Shown one piece after another: positions 42,938 to 51,565 of a stretch of 64,000 bases of DNA (positions within the stretch are counted from its first letter, which is position 1; each line of letters begins with the position of its first letter). Made by a program: the position numbers and the translations under genes. The stretch is taken from contig DCUJ01000004.1 in NCBI GenBank assembly GCA_002328495.1, forward strand, positions 221,206-285,205, read 5' to 3'. Under the pieces are notes generated by a model that was not told where the DNA came from, did not search any database, and worked only from the letters and a program-made list of their open reading frames with translations. Source of the DNA: Sulfurospirillum sp. UBA2217 (lineage in GTDB: Bacteria; Campylobacterota; Campylobacteria; Campylobacterales; Sulfurospirillaceae).

Positions 42938-44137
42938 ATGAAGTTAGCTAAATTAAGCTTGGCGGCTATAGTCGTTGCTGGTCTTACGACTGGCTCATTT
43001 GCAGCAGACACATTGGTGGATGCGTTTAAAAATGGTCAGGTCAGTGGGCAGCTTAAATCATCGTATTTTACGCGAGATAACGGTGCATCTAATGAAGATA
43101 TTATCAATGTTGGTGTAACGTTAGGTTACGTAAGTGATAGTTTTATGGGCTTTAAATTAGGAGCTACTTTTCAATCCAGTCATGCACCGTTTGCTGATGG
43201 TGCCGTAGGTGTTGATGGTGCGAAGAACAGATTTAAAGGAGATATGTACGGTTCTGGTGCTCAGCTTTCTGAGATGTATCTTCAGTACAGTGCAGGTAAA
43301 ACGGTAGCAAAAGTTGGTCGTCAATTTCTTGCACGAACACCTTTGATGGCAAGTAGTGGTTCACGATTTATTAGAACAGCTATGGAAGGTGTTACCGTGT
43401 ATAACACTGATTTGCCAGATACAACACTTTTTGCCGCCTATCTTGATAAACATCAGATGCGAACAGATGGCACTGGTGGCATTGCAGATTTTCTTGATAA
43501 TAGTGCTGCTGTAAGTGCTGTTGGCAAAGATGGAGCGTACTCTGTTATGGCAATGAATAAATCCGTGCCAGGGTTAACCTTGACAGCACAATACGGTGAT
43601 ATGATTGATAAATTTACAATCTATTATTTGGAAGCTGCATATGCGGGCAAAGCAAGTAACTTTACGTATGGTTTGGCTGCACAATATTCTGGAACAAACT
43701 ATGATGCACCAACGGGAAATTTTCAAGATACATCTTATTATGGACTTAAAGCAAGTCTAGGCATGGGAGCATTTAGTACTTATGTAGCTTATTCTCAAGT
43801 GGATGATGATGGTCATGCCCAAGATAGTATCATTATAACTGACCCTATTTTTACGGCAAATGAAATCTCTTCTAATGAATATTTCAGATCTGAAAAAGCA
43901 TATGCTATTGATGTCAATTATAAAATCAATGCAAATGCTAAAATTGGTGGAAGATTTTCAAACCTTTCTTTTGATACGGGTGTAGCAGTGGATAGGGATA
44001 TTATGGCGTATTATGGTTCTTATGCATTTGATGGCGCATTGAAAGGATTTGAAGTAGAAGCTACATATGAAACAGTTAATTATGATACAGGCTCTGATAC
44101 AAACGAATTGCGTTTTAAAGCAAATTATAAATTCTAA
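42938..44137 (+). CDS. Outer-membrane porin, campylobacterotal OprD-like
   Basis: 399 residues. A signal peptide ends near residue 22 (GSFAAD). The mature part consists of alternating amphipathic strands, Gly/Tyr/Asn-rich, and ends in an aromatic residue (RFKANYKF), the outer-membrane barrel signature. It resembles the specific porins found beside organic-acid transporters in Campylobacterota. Its promoter carries the same CitB-type element as tctC and abrB-cit, so it probably lets citrate across the outer membrane. Confidence 0.85.
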   Translation: MKLAKLSLAAIVVAGLTTGSFAADTLVDAFKNGQVSGQLKSSYFTRDNGASNEDIINVGVTLGYVSDSFMGFKLGATFQSSHAPFADGAVGVDGAKNRFKGDMYGSGAQLSEMYLQYSAGKTVAKVGRQFLARTPLMASSGSRFIRTAMEGVTVYNTDLPDTTLFAAYLDKHQMRTDGTGGIADFLDNSAAVSAVGKDGAYSVMAMNKSVPGLTLTAQYGDMIDKFTIYYLEAAYAGKASNFTYGLAAQYSGTNYDAPTGNFQDTSYYGLKASLGMGAFSTYVAYSQVDDDGHAQDSIIITDPIFTANEISSNEYFRSEKAYAIDVNYKINANAKIGGRFSNLSFDTGVAVDRDIMAYYGSYAFDGALKGFEVEATYETVNYDTGSDTNELRFKANYKF

Positions 44138-44145
44138 TTTTATAA

Positions 44146-44186
44146 TGAACGGTAGCCCATCTACCGTTCAAACTTAATTTTTTTTA
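44146..44186 (+). terminator. Rho-independent terminator after the porin
   Basis: TGAACGGTAG (44146-44155), loop CCCAT, CTACCGTTCA (44161-44170), then a run of eight T ending near 44185. A classical terminator nine bases after the stop. Confidence 0.85.
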
Positions 44187-44237
44187 AAGTTGAAAAGAGC
44201 TTTTGTCTGGCACAAGCATGACTTAATTTTTGATACA

Positions 44238-44262
44238 CACTTTATGCACAAAATAGCCATAA
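44238..44262 (+). promoter_or_regulatory. CitB-type element upstream of the abrB-cit operon
   Basis: CACTTTATGCACAAAATAGC followed by CATAA. It lies 76 bases before the TAAAAT -10 box (44314-44319). The core is an imperfect dyad (TTTATGCACAAA). Confidence 0.65.
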
Positions 44263-44349
44263 ATACGCAATATTGAGCCATTTTTTATTATGTGGGATTA
44301 ATGCAAAAAAAGGTAAAATCACACAATTTTATACCTCTATAATGGATGG

Positions 44350-45402
44350 ATGTTAATGCAATGGCTTAAAACTTCGTTACCCCTTTTCCTTTCATTGTGT
44401 ATAGGATTTTTGGGTGTAATGGTGTTAAAAGTTTTGCATGCCCCTATGCCTTGGTTGATAGGCTCTTTGCTTGCCATTATCGTGGCATCTCGTTTTCCCG
44501 CTTTGCCTCTTTCCTCTCCCAAACGTTTTTCTGCCCCTGCGCGTGCTATCTTAGGCTTGGTAATAGGCAGTGCGTTTAAGCCAGAGATTTTGCACTATTT
44601 GGTAGATTTTCTCTCAAGCCTTCTGCTTATCTTTCCTTTTGTCATCGTCACAACGCTTGGGGGGATGTGGTACTATATGAAGATTGTCAAGTTTGATTTG
44701 CACACGGCTTATTTTTCTGCGGTTCCTGGCGGTTTGCTTGAGATGGCGACGTTGGCAGAATCGTTTAAATTAGATCTTTACAAAGTGGTTATCACACAAT
44801 CATCACGGCTTTTGTTTATGGTGCTTCTGTTTCCTTTTATTATTGAACATGTTTTGCATACTTCACTGAGAGATAGGCACATGGTTACCAACTCGTTTGC
44901 GCAAAGTACTGTTTGGGAATTGGTAGGTATGTTCGTATTGGCTTTTGTGGGATGGAGGGGGGCTGTAAAGCTCAAAATTCCTGGAGGAACGCTTATTGGT
45001 CCCATGGTTTTGGGCGCTTTTGCGTATGGATTAGGGTTGATTCACACCCGTCCTCCAACGGAAGTAATCAATCTCATTCAGCTTATCCTTGGAACAACGG
45101 TTGGTTTTATTTTTGTAGGGGTTACATATAAAGAGATGTTCAAGGTGTTGCTTCAAACCTTGGGTTATTTTATGATTTTAGTTTTGATTTCGGCAGGATT
45201 TATTGCTCTAGTGCATGGAATGAGCGACTTTCCATTACTCTCTATTTTGCTCGCATTTGCTCCAGGTGGACAAGCAGAGATGAATTTGATAGCCATTGTG
45301 GTGGGTGCCAATTTGCCGTATGTGGCATTGCATCACATTGTACGGCTTTTTTTAGTGATGGGCATAGCTCCTATTCTTATACGTTTTGTGAAGAAGGTCT
45401 AG
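44350..45402 (+). CDS. AbrB-family membrane protein (possible transporter)
   Basis: 350 residues, about 10 membrane segments in two similar halves. Each half has a PG-G loop: SAVPGGLLEMATLAE in the first and AFAPGGQAEMNLIAI in the second, the AbrB duplication family often mislabelled ammonia monooxygenase. It begins the citrate lyase operon: the citC GTG follows its stop by one base. Membership of that operon suggests transport of citrate, acetate or another product; this is an inference. Two in-frame ATGs (44350, 44356) are possible starts. Confidence 0.85.
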   Translation: MLMQWLKTSLPLFLSLCIGFLGVMVLKVLHAPMPWLIGSLLAIIVASRFPALPLSSPKRFSAPARAILGLVIGSAFKPEILHYLVDFLSSLLLIFPFVIVTTLGGMWYYMKIVKFDLHTAYFSAVPGGLLEMATLAESFKLDLYKVVITQSSRLLFMVLLFPFIIEHVLHTSLRDRHMVTNSFAQSTVWELVGMFVLAFVGWRGAVKLKIPGGTLIGPMVLGAFAYGLGLIHTRPPTEVINLIQLILGTTVGFIFVGVTYKEMFKVLLQTLGYFMILVLISAGFIALVHGMSDFPLLSILLAFAPGGQAEMNLIAIVVGANLPYVALHHIVRLFLVMGIAPILIRFVKKV

Positions 45403-45403
45403 G

Positions 45404-46420
45404 GTGGTTTTTTCACATGTTCCGAGCACAAGTACGATTCGACTGGCGAAGGTTAAGGCGTTTTTAGAGCGCATGGGCTTAGACTACTCACCCGATATTG
45501 AACTTTTTGTCATCGTACAAGAAAACGATGACATCGTGGCATGTGGTGGCATAGCAGGCAGAGTGCTTAAAAATATTGCCATTGATGAATCGGTACAAGG
45601 TGAGGGATTGGCGCTTAGTTTGATGAGTGAGTTGTTAAAAGTAGCCTACGCCGATGGACGAGACGAGCTTTTTTTATTTACGAAGCCTCAGTACGAAGAG
45701 GTGTTTGAAGCGTGTGGGTTTAAGCTCATTGATGGGGCGGCGGGTAAGGTCATCTTGATGGAAAATCGCTACAACATTGAAGCGTATAAAAACCGCCTTC
45801 ACAAATTGCGCCACAGTGGTGAGGTGGTAGGGAGCATCGTGATGAATTGCAACCCTTTTACCCTAGGGCATCGGTATTTGGTAGAGCAAGCCTGTGAGCG
45901 TTCGCACTGGGTGCATCTGTTTGTGGTCAAAGAAGATGCTTCCTTTTTTTCGTTTCGTGACCGTTACCGTTTGATTTGCGAGGGATTGAGTCATCTTAAA
46001 AACCTCACGATTCATGAGGGTTCTGATTATATTATCTCTAAAGCGACGTTTCCGACCTATTTTATTAAGGATAAAAAGCAGATTGACTCCCTTTATACGG
46101 AGCTTGATTTGAATATTTTCCGCAATCATCTAGCGCCAGAACTGGGAATTACGCACCGCTTTGTAGGAATGGAGCCTTTATGTGTCGTGACGAATGAATA
46201 CAATCAACAGATGAAAAAAATACTCTCACGCAAAGCTGAGTCACCGCCTATTGAAGTGGTGGAATTGGAGCGCATTGAGTACAAAGGAGAGCCGATATCG
46301 GCTTCAAGAGTGAGACGTTTGATGCACGAGGGGAATTTAGAGGAGATAAGCCATTTGGTACCTCCGACAACGTACGCATTAATCGAAAAAATGTTATCCG
46401 AAAATGAGGAGAAAAAATGA
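45404..46420 (+). CDS. citC: Citrate lyase acetyl ligase
   Basis: 338 residues, GTG start. An N-terminal acyltransferase-like domain (about 1-125, with VQGEGLALSLMSELL) is joined to a nucleotidyltransferase domain with the NCNPFTLGHRYLVEQA motif and SASRVR, the usual CitC order. It uses ATP and acetate to acetylate the prosthetic group of CitD and so activates citrate lyase. It overlaps citD by four bases. Confidence 0.95.
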   Translation: MVFSHVPSTSTIRLAKVKAFLERMGLDYSPDIELFVIVQENDDIVACGGIAGRVLKNIAIDESVQGEGLALSLMSELLKVAYADGRDELFLFTKPQYEEVFEACGFKLIDGAAGKVILMENRYNIEAYKNRLHKLRHSGEVVGSIVMNCNPFTLGHRYLVEQACERSHWVHLFVVKEDASFFSFRDRYRLICEGLSHLKNLTIHEGSDYIISKATFPTYFIKDKKQIDSLYTELDLNIFRNHLAPELGITHRFVGMEPLCVVTNEYNQQMKKILSRKAESPPIEVVELERIEYKGEPISASRVRRLMHEGNLEEISHLVPPTTYALIEKMLSENEEKK

Positions 46421-46713
46421 GTAAAAAAGTAGAACCAGCGCATGCTGGCACACTCGAATCGAGTGACCTTTTTGTGAGGGTTGTTCCGTGTGAGTGTGAG
46501 GGTGTTGAGATAGAACTTGAAAGTAGCGTCTATGAAATCTATGCCGATGCTATCAAAGCGACCATTTTAGAGAGTGCAAACGCTCTAAAGGCGACGGGGA
46601 TTAAAATCATGGTGCAAGACAAAGGTGCGCTTGATTATGTCATCAAAGCCCGTGTGGAAGCTGCTATTTTGAGAGCATATGGCATTAACGAACCCGATTG
46701 GAGTGTGTTATGA
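46417..46713 (+). CDS. citD: Citrate lyase acyl carrier protein (gamma subunit)
   Basis: 98 residues. GTLESSD near the N-terminus contains Ser15, the expected attachment site of the triphosphoribosyl-dephospho-CoA arm (Ser14 in the Klebsiella protein). DKGALDYVIKARVEAAILRA matches the CitD C-terminal half. It carries the acetyl and citryl groups between CitF and CitE. Overlaps both neighbours by four bases. Confidence 0.96.
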   Translation: MSKKVEPAHAGTLESSDLFVRVVPCECEGVEIELESSVYEIYADAIKATILESANALKATGIKIMVQDKGALDYVIKARVEAAILRAYGINEPDWSVL

Positions 46714-47600
46714 AAAAACAAAAACTTAGACGCAGTATGCTGTTTGTTCCAGGGTCTAACACGGGAATGGTGTGTAACGCCTTCATCTATAAGCCAGACA
46801 CCGTGATGTTTGACTTAGAAGACTCTGTGGCATTGGCGGAAAAAGACACGGCACGTTTGATGGTCTTTCACGCTTTGCAACATTTTACGTATAAAAACAT
46901 CGAAACCGCCGTGCGTGTCAATCCTTTAGACACGCCCTTTGGGCTTTTGGATTTAGAAGCGGTTATCCGTGGGGGTGCGGATATCATTCGTCTGCCAAAG
47001 ACCGATACGGTTGATGACGTGCTTGAGATGGAACAAGAGATTGCGCATATTGAGAACAAAATAGGGCGAGAGAAAAAGACCATGATGTTAGCCGCTATCG
47101 AAAGCGCACTCGGTGTGGTCAATGCGGTGGACATCGCACGCAGTTCCAAGCGTTTGATGGGTATTGCGCTTGGGGCTGAGGACTTTGTGCGGGATTTGCA
47201 CACGCAACGTACCAAAGAGGGGCATGAGTTGATGGCAGCTCGTAACCAGATATTGCTAGCCGCTCGTGCGGCAAAAATCGGTGCGTTTGACTCTATCTTC
47301 TCCGACATCAAAGACAAAGAGGGGTTTATGCACGAAGTGGCGTACATCAAAGGGCTTGGATTTGATGGAAAGTCGCTCATTAACCCTACCCAAATCCCAT
47401 GGCTTCATAAAGCGTTTGAGCCCACACCAAAAGATATCAACTGGGCACGTGAAGTCATCGAAGCGGCAAAAGATGCGACGATTCGGGGTCTTGGGGCGGT
47501 ATCGCTCAATGGCAAAATGGTCGATGCTCCCATTGTGGCACGTGCGGAGTGGATTATTGAACTGGCCCGTGCATCGGGTGTTTTAGGAGAAGAAGCATGA
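46710..47600 (+). CDS. citE: Citrate lyase beta subunit (citryl-ACP lyase)
   Basis: 296 residues from the ATG at 46710, inside the ATGA overlap with citD and behind GGAG; an earlier TTG is not needed. RRSMLFVPG at the start, MFDLEDSVA, AVRVNPLDTP, MMLAAIESALGV and ALGAEDFVRDL are CitE family motifs with the magnesium-binding Glu and Asp. It cleaves citryl-ACP to oxaloacetate and acetyl-ACP. It overlaps citF by four bases. Confidence 0.97.
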   Translation: MKKQKLRRSMLFVPGSNTGMVCNAFIYKPDTVMFDLEDSVALAEKDTARLMVFHALQHFTYKNIETAVRVNPLDTPFGLLDLEAVIRGGADIIRLPKTDTVDDVLEMEQEIAHIENKIGREKKTMMLAAIESALGVVNAVDIARSSKRLMGIALGAEDFVRDLHTQRTKEGHELMAARNQILLAARAAKIGAFDSIFSDIKDKEGFMHEVAYIKGLGFDGKSLINPTQIPWLHKAFEPTPKDINWAREVIEAAKDATIRGLGAVSLNGKMVDAPIVARAEWIIELARASGVLGEEA

Positions 47601-49096
47601 AAAATTTTGACAAAAGCATCAACACCCAAGCTCTAACACCCATTGGCGCTCCTGTGTTTACATGTAAGGAAAAATGCAAAGGGCAAGAGCGTGATGCCAA
47701 GCTGTGTGAAAGCATCGAAGAGAGCATTCGTCGCTCAGGATTGAGAGATGGCATGACGATCTCCTTTCACCATGCGTTTCGTGGCGGGGATTTGATTTTA
47801 AATAGAGTGATGGACATCATCGCAAAGATGGGTTTTAAGGATTTGACCTTGGCGTCAAGTTCTTTGGCGTCCGTGCATGACCCTGTTATTGAACACATTA
47901 AAAGCGGTGTGGTTACCCAGATATACACCTCAGGATTGCGTAGTAAATTAGGAGAGGCTATCTCCAAAGGTTTGATGGAAAAGCCCGTGCAGATTCACTC
48001 TCACGGTGGACGGGTGCACTTGCTCCAATCAGGTGAGCTGAGTATTGATGTGGCGTTTTTGGGTGTGCCTGTGTGCGATCGTTTTGGCAATGCCAACGGA
48101 CACTCAGGGCGTTCAAAGTGCGGTTCGTTAGGCTATGCGATGATGGACGCACAGTACGCTAAGTACGTGGTTGTTCTCACCGAAGCATTGGAAGAGTACC
48201 CCAATGTTCCTGCCAGCCTTCATCAAGACCAAGTCGATGCGGTTGTGTTGGTCGATGAGGTAGGAGACCCAGCGAAAATTGGCGCAGGTGAAACACGTAT
48301 GACGACCAACCCCAAAGAGTTAATGTTAGCCCGTCTCACCACCAAAATCATCGAGCATTCGGGACTTTTCAAAGAGGGCTTTAGCGTACAAACAGGCACA
48401 GGTGGTGCATCGCTAGCGACAACGGTCTTTTTGAGTGAGAAGATGGAAGAGCAAAACATCAAAGCGAGTTTTGGGCTAGGCGGCATCACGGGAACGATGG
48501 TCTATATGCTCAAACGTGGGCTGGTTAAAAAGCTTTTGGACGTGCAAAGTTTTGATGAGTTTGCCGCCAAATCTTTAGGTGAAAACAAAGACCACATCGA
48601 AATCAGTGCGAACGAATACGCCAACCCCAGTTCCAAAGGAGCGGCGATTAAACAACTGGACATTGTTGTGTTAAGTGCGCTTGAAGTGGATGTGGACTTT
48701 AACGTCAATGTCATCACAGGCTCCAAAGGACTACTCCGTGGTGCATCGGGTGGGCACAGTGACACAGCGGCGGAAGCGAAGCTTTCCATCATCGTAGCAC
48801 CTCTCACACGAGGACGCATTCCCACCGTGACCAAACGGGTCAATACCATCGTGACACCTGGCTCCACCGTCGATGTCGTCGTCACCGACCAAGGCATAGC
48901 GGTCAATCCTAAACATGCGGAGCTCAAAGCCCGACTTAAAAAAGCAGGGCTTGAAATAGTGGAAATGCAAGAACTCTACGAGCGTGCCATTGCCTTGTGT
49001 GGTGAACCACAAAACATAGCCTATACTGACAAAGTTGTGGCGGTCATTCGTTACCGTGATGGCTCCATTATCGACGTGGTGCGCCAACTGGCATAA
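47597..49096 (+). CDS. citF: Citrate lyase alpha subunit (citrate:acetyl-ACP transferase)
   Basis: 499 residues, full length for CitF. It exchanges the acetyl group on CitD for citrate. Recognisable stretches are HHAFRGGD, SHGGRVHLLQSGEL, CDRFGNANGHSG, TGTGGASLATTVFL and VITGSKGLLRGASGGHSDTA, of the CoA-transferase fold. A palindrome at 47657-47668 is read as FTCK near the N-terminus. The citXG gene begins immediately after the stop. Confidence 0.97.
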   Translation: MKNFDKSINTQALTPIGAPVFTCKEKCKGQERDAKLCESIEESIRRSGLRDGMTISFHHAFRGGDLILNRVMDIIAKMGFKDLTLASSSLASVHDPVIEHIKSGVVTQIYTSGLRSKLGEAISKGLMEKPVQIHSHGGRVHLLQSGELSIDVAFLGVPVCDRFGNANGHSGRSKCGSLGYAMMDAQYAKYVVVLTEALEEYPNVPASLHQDQVDAVVLVDEVGDPAKIGAGETRMTTNPKELMLARLTTKIIEHSGLFKEGFSVQTGTGGASLATTVFLSEKMEEQNIKASFGLGGITGTMVYMLKRGLVKKLLDVQSFDEFAAKSLGENKDHIEISANEYANPSSKGAAIKQLDIVVLSALEVDVDFNVNVITGSKGLLRGASGGHSDTAAEAKLSIIVAPLTRGRIPTVTKRVNTIVTPGSTVDVVVTDQGIAVNPKHAELKARLKKAGLEIVEMQELYERAIALCGEPQNIAYTDKVVAVIRYRDGSIIDVVRQLA

Positions 49097-50419
49097 ATGA
49101 TAGGCAAACCGACCACGTTAGAGCACATCTTAGCCAACAAAGAACGACGTGCGCAAAAGCAAAAAGAGCTTTTAGCGCACGCTCCTTCCCACTTTTTGGT
49201 TTCACTGAGCATCAACACGCCTAGCTCCATCAAACTCTCCCATGAATCCGTGGTCGTTTATGAGATAGCCCATGAAAATATTCTCATGCTTTTACGCACC
49301 AAGGGCTTTACATGTAAAGATTTTTCCCAGCACATCGCCCCGACAGGAGCCGAAACACTCTTTACATGTAAAGGTGATGCCAAAGCGTTTAAAGCGCTTA
49401 CATGTAAGCTTGAAGAGGAACACCCCTTGGGCAGACTGATGGACATCGACGTGTTAGACGAAATGGGCGTTTTGCTCTCTCGCTCTTTATTTGGTTTCAC
49501 CAAACGGCGTTGTTTGGTGTGTGATGAGGAAGCTTTCGTGTGTGCAAGGGCGCAAAAACACTCCTATAACGAACTCAATGCGCACATTAAAACCTTAGTG
49601 CAAGGGCACGCTTTTAGCCACTCCATCGCTCTTTGGTGCGAACGTGCCATGAAAACCGAAGTCGAACTCACACCCAAACCAGGTCTTGTCGATAACGCCA
49701 ACAGCGGTGCGCATCACGATATGGACATCAACACTTTTTATGCTAGCATCAAAGCCATCAAGCCTTACATTTTAGAGTTTTTAGAAGCACAACCCCTCTG
49801 TTTTGACACCTTGCGCAGCATTGGCGTAGCGTGTGAAGAAGCAATGTTTGAAGCCACAAACGGCATCAATACCCACAAAGGCATGGTCTTTTGTTTAGCC
49901 CTCACATGTGGCGCAATTGCCAAACTAAAAGATGCACAAACTATCTTTACATGTAAGGATTTACAAACACAAATCCAACACTTGTGCGAGGGGCTTGTGG
50001 AAAAAGATTTGCTTCACGCTCACCCCCAAAGTGCAGGAGCACGATTTTTCTACGAAACAGGAAGCTTGGGCATCAGGGGCATCGCTCAGAGTGGATTTGC
50101 GCTCGTATTTGAAGGAAGTCTCCCTTTTTTCAAAACCCAAAAAACGCTCTTAGGCGAAGAAAAAGCCCTCAAAATGACCCTTCTATGGCTCATGGAACGC
50201 CTAGACGACAGCACCTTATGGTCTCGTGGCGGTGTCGAAGGACTTGCCTATGTCAAACAAAAAGCAGCTGAAATACGCTTACATGTAAAGCATTCCCCTG
50301 AGGACTTAGATGAGTGTTTAAGCGCATTTGACAAAGACCTCACCCAAAAACACCTCTCCCCAGGAGGCAGTGCCGACTTGCTTGCGCTAACTTGGCTTTT
50401 TGAACACATCACCGAGTAA
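49097..50419 (+). CDS. citXG: CitX-CitG fusion for the citrate lyase prosthetic group
   Basis: 440 residues. The first ~170 are CitX, the transferase that loads the group on CitD (HPLGRLMDIDVLDEMG, and RRCLVCDEEAFVCARAQKH). The rest is CitG, which makes triphosphoribosyl-dephospho-CoA (TEVELTPKPGLVDNANSGAHHDMD, NTHKGMVF, KHLSPGGSADLLALTW). Such fusions are known in other bacteria, so with citCDEF the lyase set is complete. Five palindrome copies lie in this one gene (49307, 49361, 49397, 49946, 50278), read as FTCK, FTCK, LTCK, FTCK and LHVK. The stop adjoins a broken fic gene. Confidence 0.93.
   Translation: MIGKPTTLEHILANKERRAQKQKELLAHAPSHFLVSLSINTPSSIKLSHESVVVYEIAHENILMLLRTKGFTCKDFSQHIAPTGAETLFTCKGDAKAFKALTCKLEEEHPLGRLMDIDVLDEMGVLLSRSLFGFTKRRCLVCDEEAFVCARAQKHSYNELNAHIKTLVQGHAFSHSIALWCERAMKTEVELTPKPGLVDNANSGAHHDMDINTFYASIKAIKPYILEFLEAQPLCFDTLRSIGVACEEAMFEATNGINTHKGMVFCLALTCGAIAKLKDAQTIFTCKDLQTQIQHLCEGLVEKDLLHAHPQSAGARFFYETGSLGIRGIAQSGFALVFEGSLPFFKTQKTLLGEEKALKMTLLWLMERLDDSTLWSRGGVEGLAYVKQKAAEIRLHVKHSPEDLDECLSAFDKDLTQKHLSPGGSADLLALTWLFEHITE
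49307..49408. repeat. Three iterated palindromes within 102 bases
   Basis: TTTACATGTAAA at 49307-49318 and 49361-49372, and CTTACATGTAAG at 49397-49408. All are in frame in the CitX part of citXG, in a region that is poorly conserved in the family. It is the densest cluster in the window. Confidence 0.85.
49946..49957. repeat. Iterated palindrome in the CitG part
   Basis: TTTACATGTAAG, read as FTCK in citXG. A fifth copy in the same gene lies at 50278-50289 (CTTACATGTAAA, read as LHVK). Confidence 0.85.
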
Positions 50420-50846
50420 GCCCTCTTTGTATCTGTCTGATTTTATAGAAAAAAATAAATCAGCTTATTATGAAGCGCTCACAAGAGTGCGTACTGATAA
50501 TGATTTGACGCATTGGATAAAATTTTTTCTTGAAGCCGTTATCGTTACGGCAAACAGTGGCGTTCAAACCTTTCAAAATATATTGAGTTTAAAACAGGAG
50601 ATGGACACACTCGTGGTGGGATTTGGGAAAAAAGCACACAATGCAAGTAAACTTCTGGAGTTTTTATATCAAAGACCTATTATTTCGATAAGCGATATTC
50701 TTGAACCTTTAGGGGTGAGTAAACCTACTGCACATTCTTTGGTGAAAGAGTTTGAATCAAAAAAGATTTTAAAAGAGGTCACAGGGTATGCACGAAATCA
50801 ACTTTTTGTATTTGACAGATACTTAACGATTTATAGTCAAAATTGA
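50418..50846 (+). pseudogene. C-terminal remnant of a Fic-family protein
   Basis: An open frame whose Fic-like homology starts right at the citXG stop: KPSLYLSDFIEKNKSAYYEAL, then RVRTDNDLTHWIKFFLEAV and a C-terminal winged-helix part (ISISDILEPLGVSKPTAHSLVKEF). These are the C-terminal segments of bacterial Fic AMP-transferases. The catalytic HPFxxGNGR part is missing, so the gene is 5'-truncated and inactive. The only upstream start codon (TTG 50400) lies within citXG. The junction marks the border between the citrate module and the defence region. Confidence 0.8.
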
Positions 50847-51145
50847 ATCTCCAAATTTTACTAAGGATTTTTATAGTTAAATTTGCTGAGCCTATTAAGG
50901 CTATTTTTGACGAGGAAGGGTTGGATAAAATTCAGTTGTTAAGGATTGCTTGACAACTGCCAGTGATAGTAAATTGAAATTTTTTTAAAGCATGGCAATT
51001 ATTAAGAGTAAATTGGTTGTTAAAAACAGTATATTTGCATTCGATGAGTTAAGAAGCTTCTATAGAACAAAAAAGTATCCTTTTATGATTAAGGTTTGAG
51101 GGAAATGATCAATCAAATATTTAGGTGCAAAGGCGGGTGCTTGGT
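50847..51145. other. Non-coding, decayed stretch
   Basis: 299 bases with no full gene. A short open piece at 50876-50953 (VKFAEPIKAIFDEEGLDKIQ and on, then a stop) reads like a protein fragment that I could not place. The rest is AT-rich with stops in all frames. Confidence 0.5.
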
Positions 51146-51520
51146 ATGAATGAACTTACCGTGCAAACAGAGATAGAAAAGAAGATTTTTACGATTCGTG
51201 GTGTGCAGGTGATGGTTGATAGGGACTTAGCAGAGATGTATGGCGTGGAACCTAAAAGATTGGGTGAACAAGTGAAAAGAAATATTGAAAGATTCCCAAA
51301 AGAGTTTCGATTTCAGCTAAATGAACAAGAGAAAAATGAACTGGTCGCAAATTGCGACCACTTACAGGTGCTTAAACACTCCTCAACTCTTCCCTTTGCT
51401 TTCACAGAGCAAGGTGTTTCTATGCTCTCCGCAGTTCTTAGGCAGATACACATATTGACCTATAGCGTACTTGGTAGGCTGATACAATGCGTAAATACTC
51501 TTACATGTAAAGGTGTTTGA
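51146..51520 (+). pseudogene. Truncated ORF6N-domain protein
   Basis: 124 residues from the ATG at 51146. Residues 1-100 match the N-terminal ORF6N DNA-binding domain of phage-type regulators (IRGVQVMVDRDLAEMYGVEPKRL, NIERFPKEFRFQL, FAFTEQGVSMLSAVLR). The homology breaks at about base 51440 and the last ~25 residues are unrelated. A palindrome at 51500-51511 lies in that tail, just before the stop. The full protein normally continues for over 100 residues. Confidence 0.7.
51500..51511. repeat. Last iterated palindrome before the Qat island
   Basis: CTTACATGTAAA in the tail of the ORF6N remnant. The next copy is at 56748, so the 5.2 kb containing qatABCD has none, the opposite of the preceding citXG gene. 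Confidence 0.8.
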
Positions 51521-51565
51521 GAGGGTTTTGTGGTTTTTAGAAAATAAATCATAAAGGAAAAAGTT

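Noticed and set aside
51455..51488. A sigma-70 promoter (TTGACC ... TACAAT) for qatA
   Set aside because: The spacer of 22 bases is too long; a -10 only promoter remains possible but unproven.
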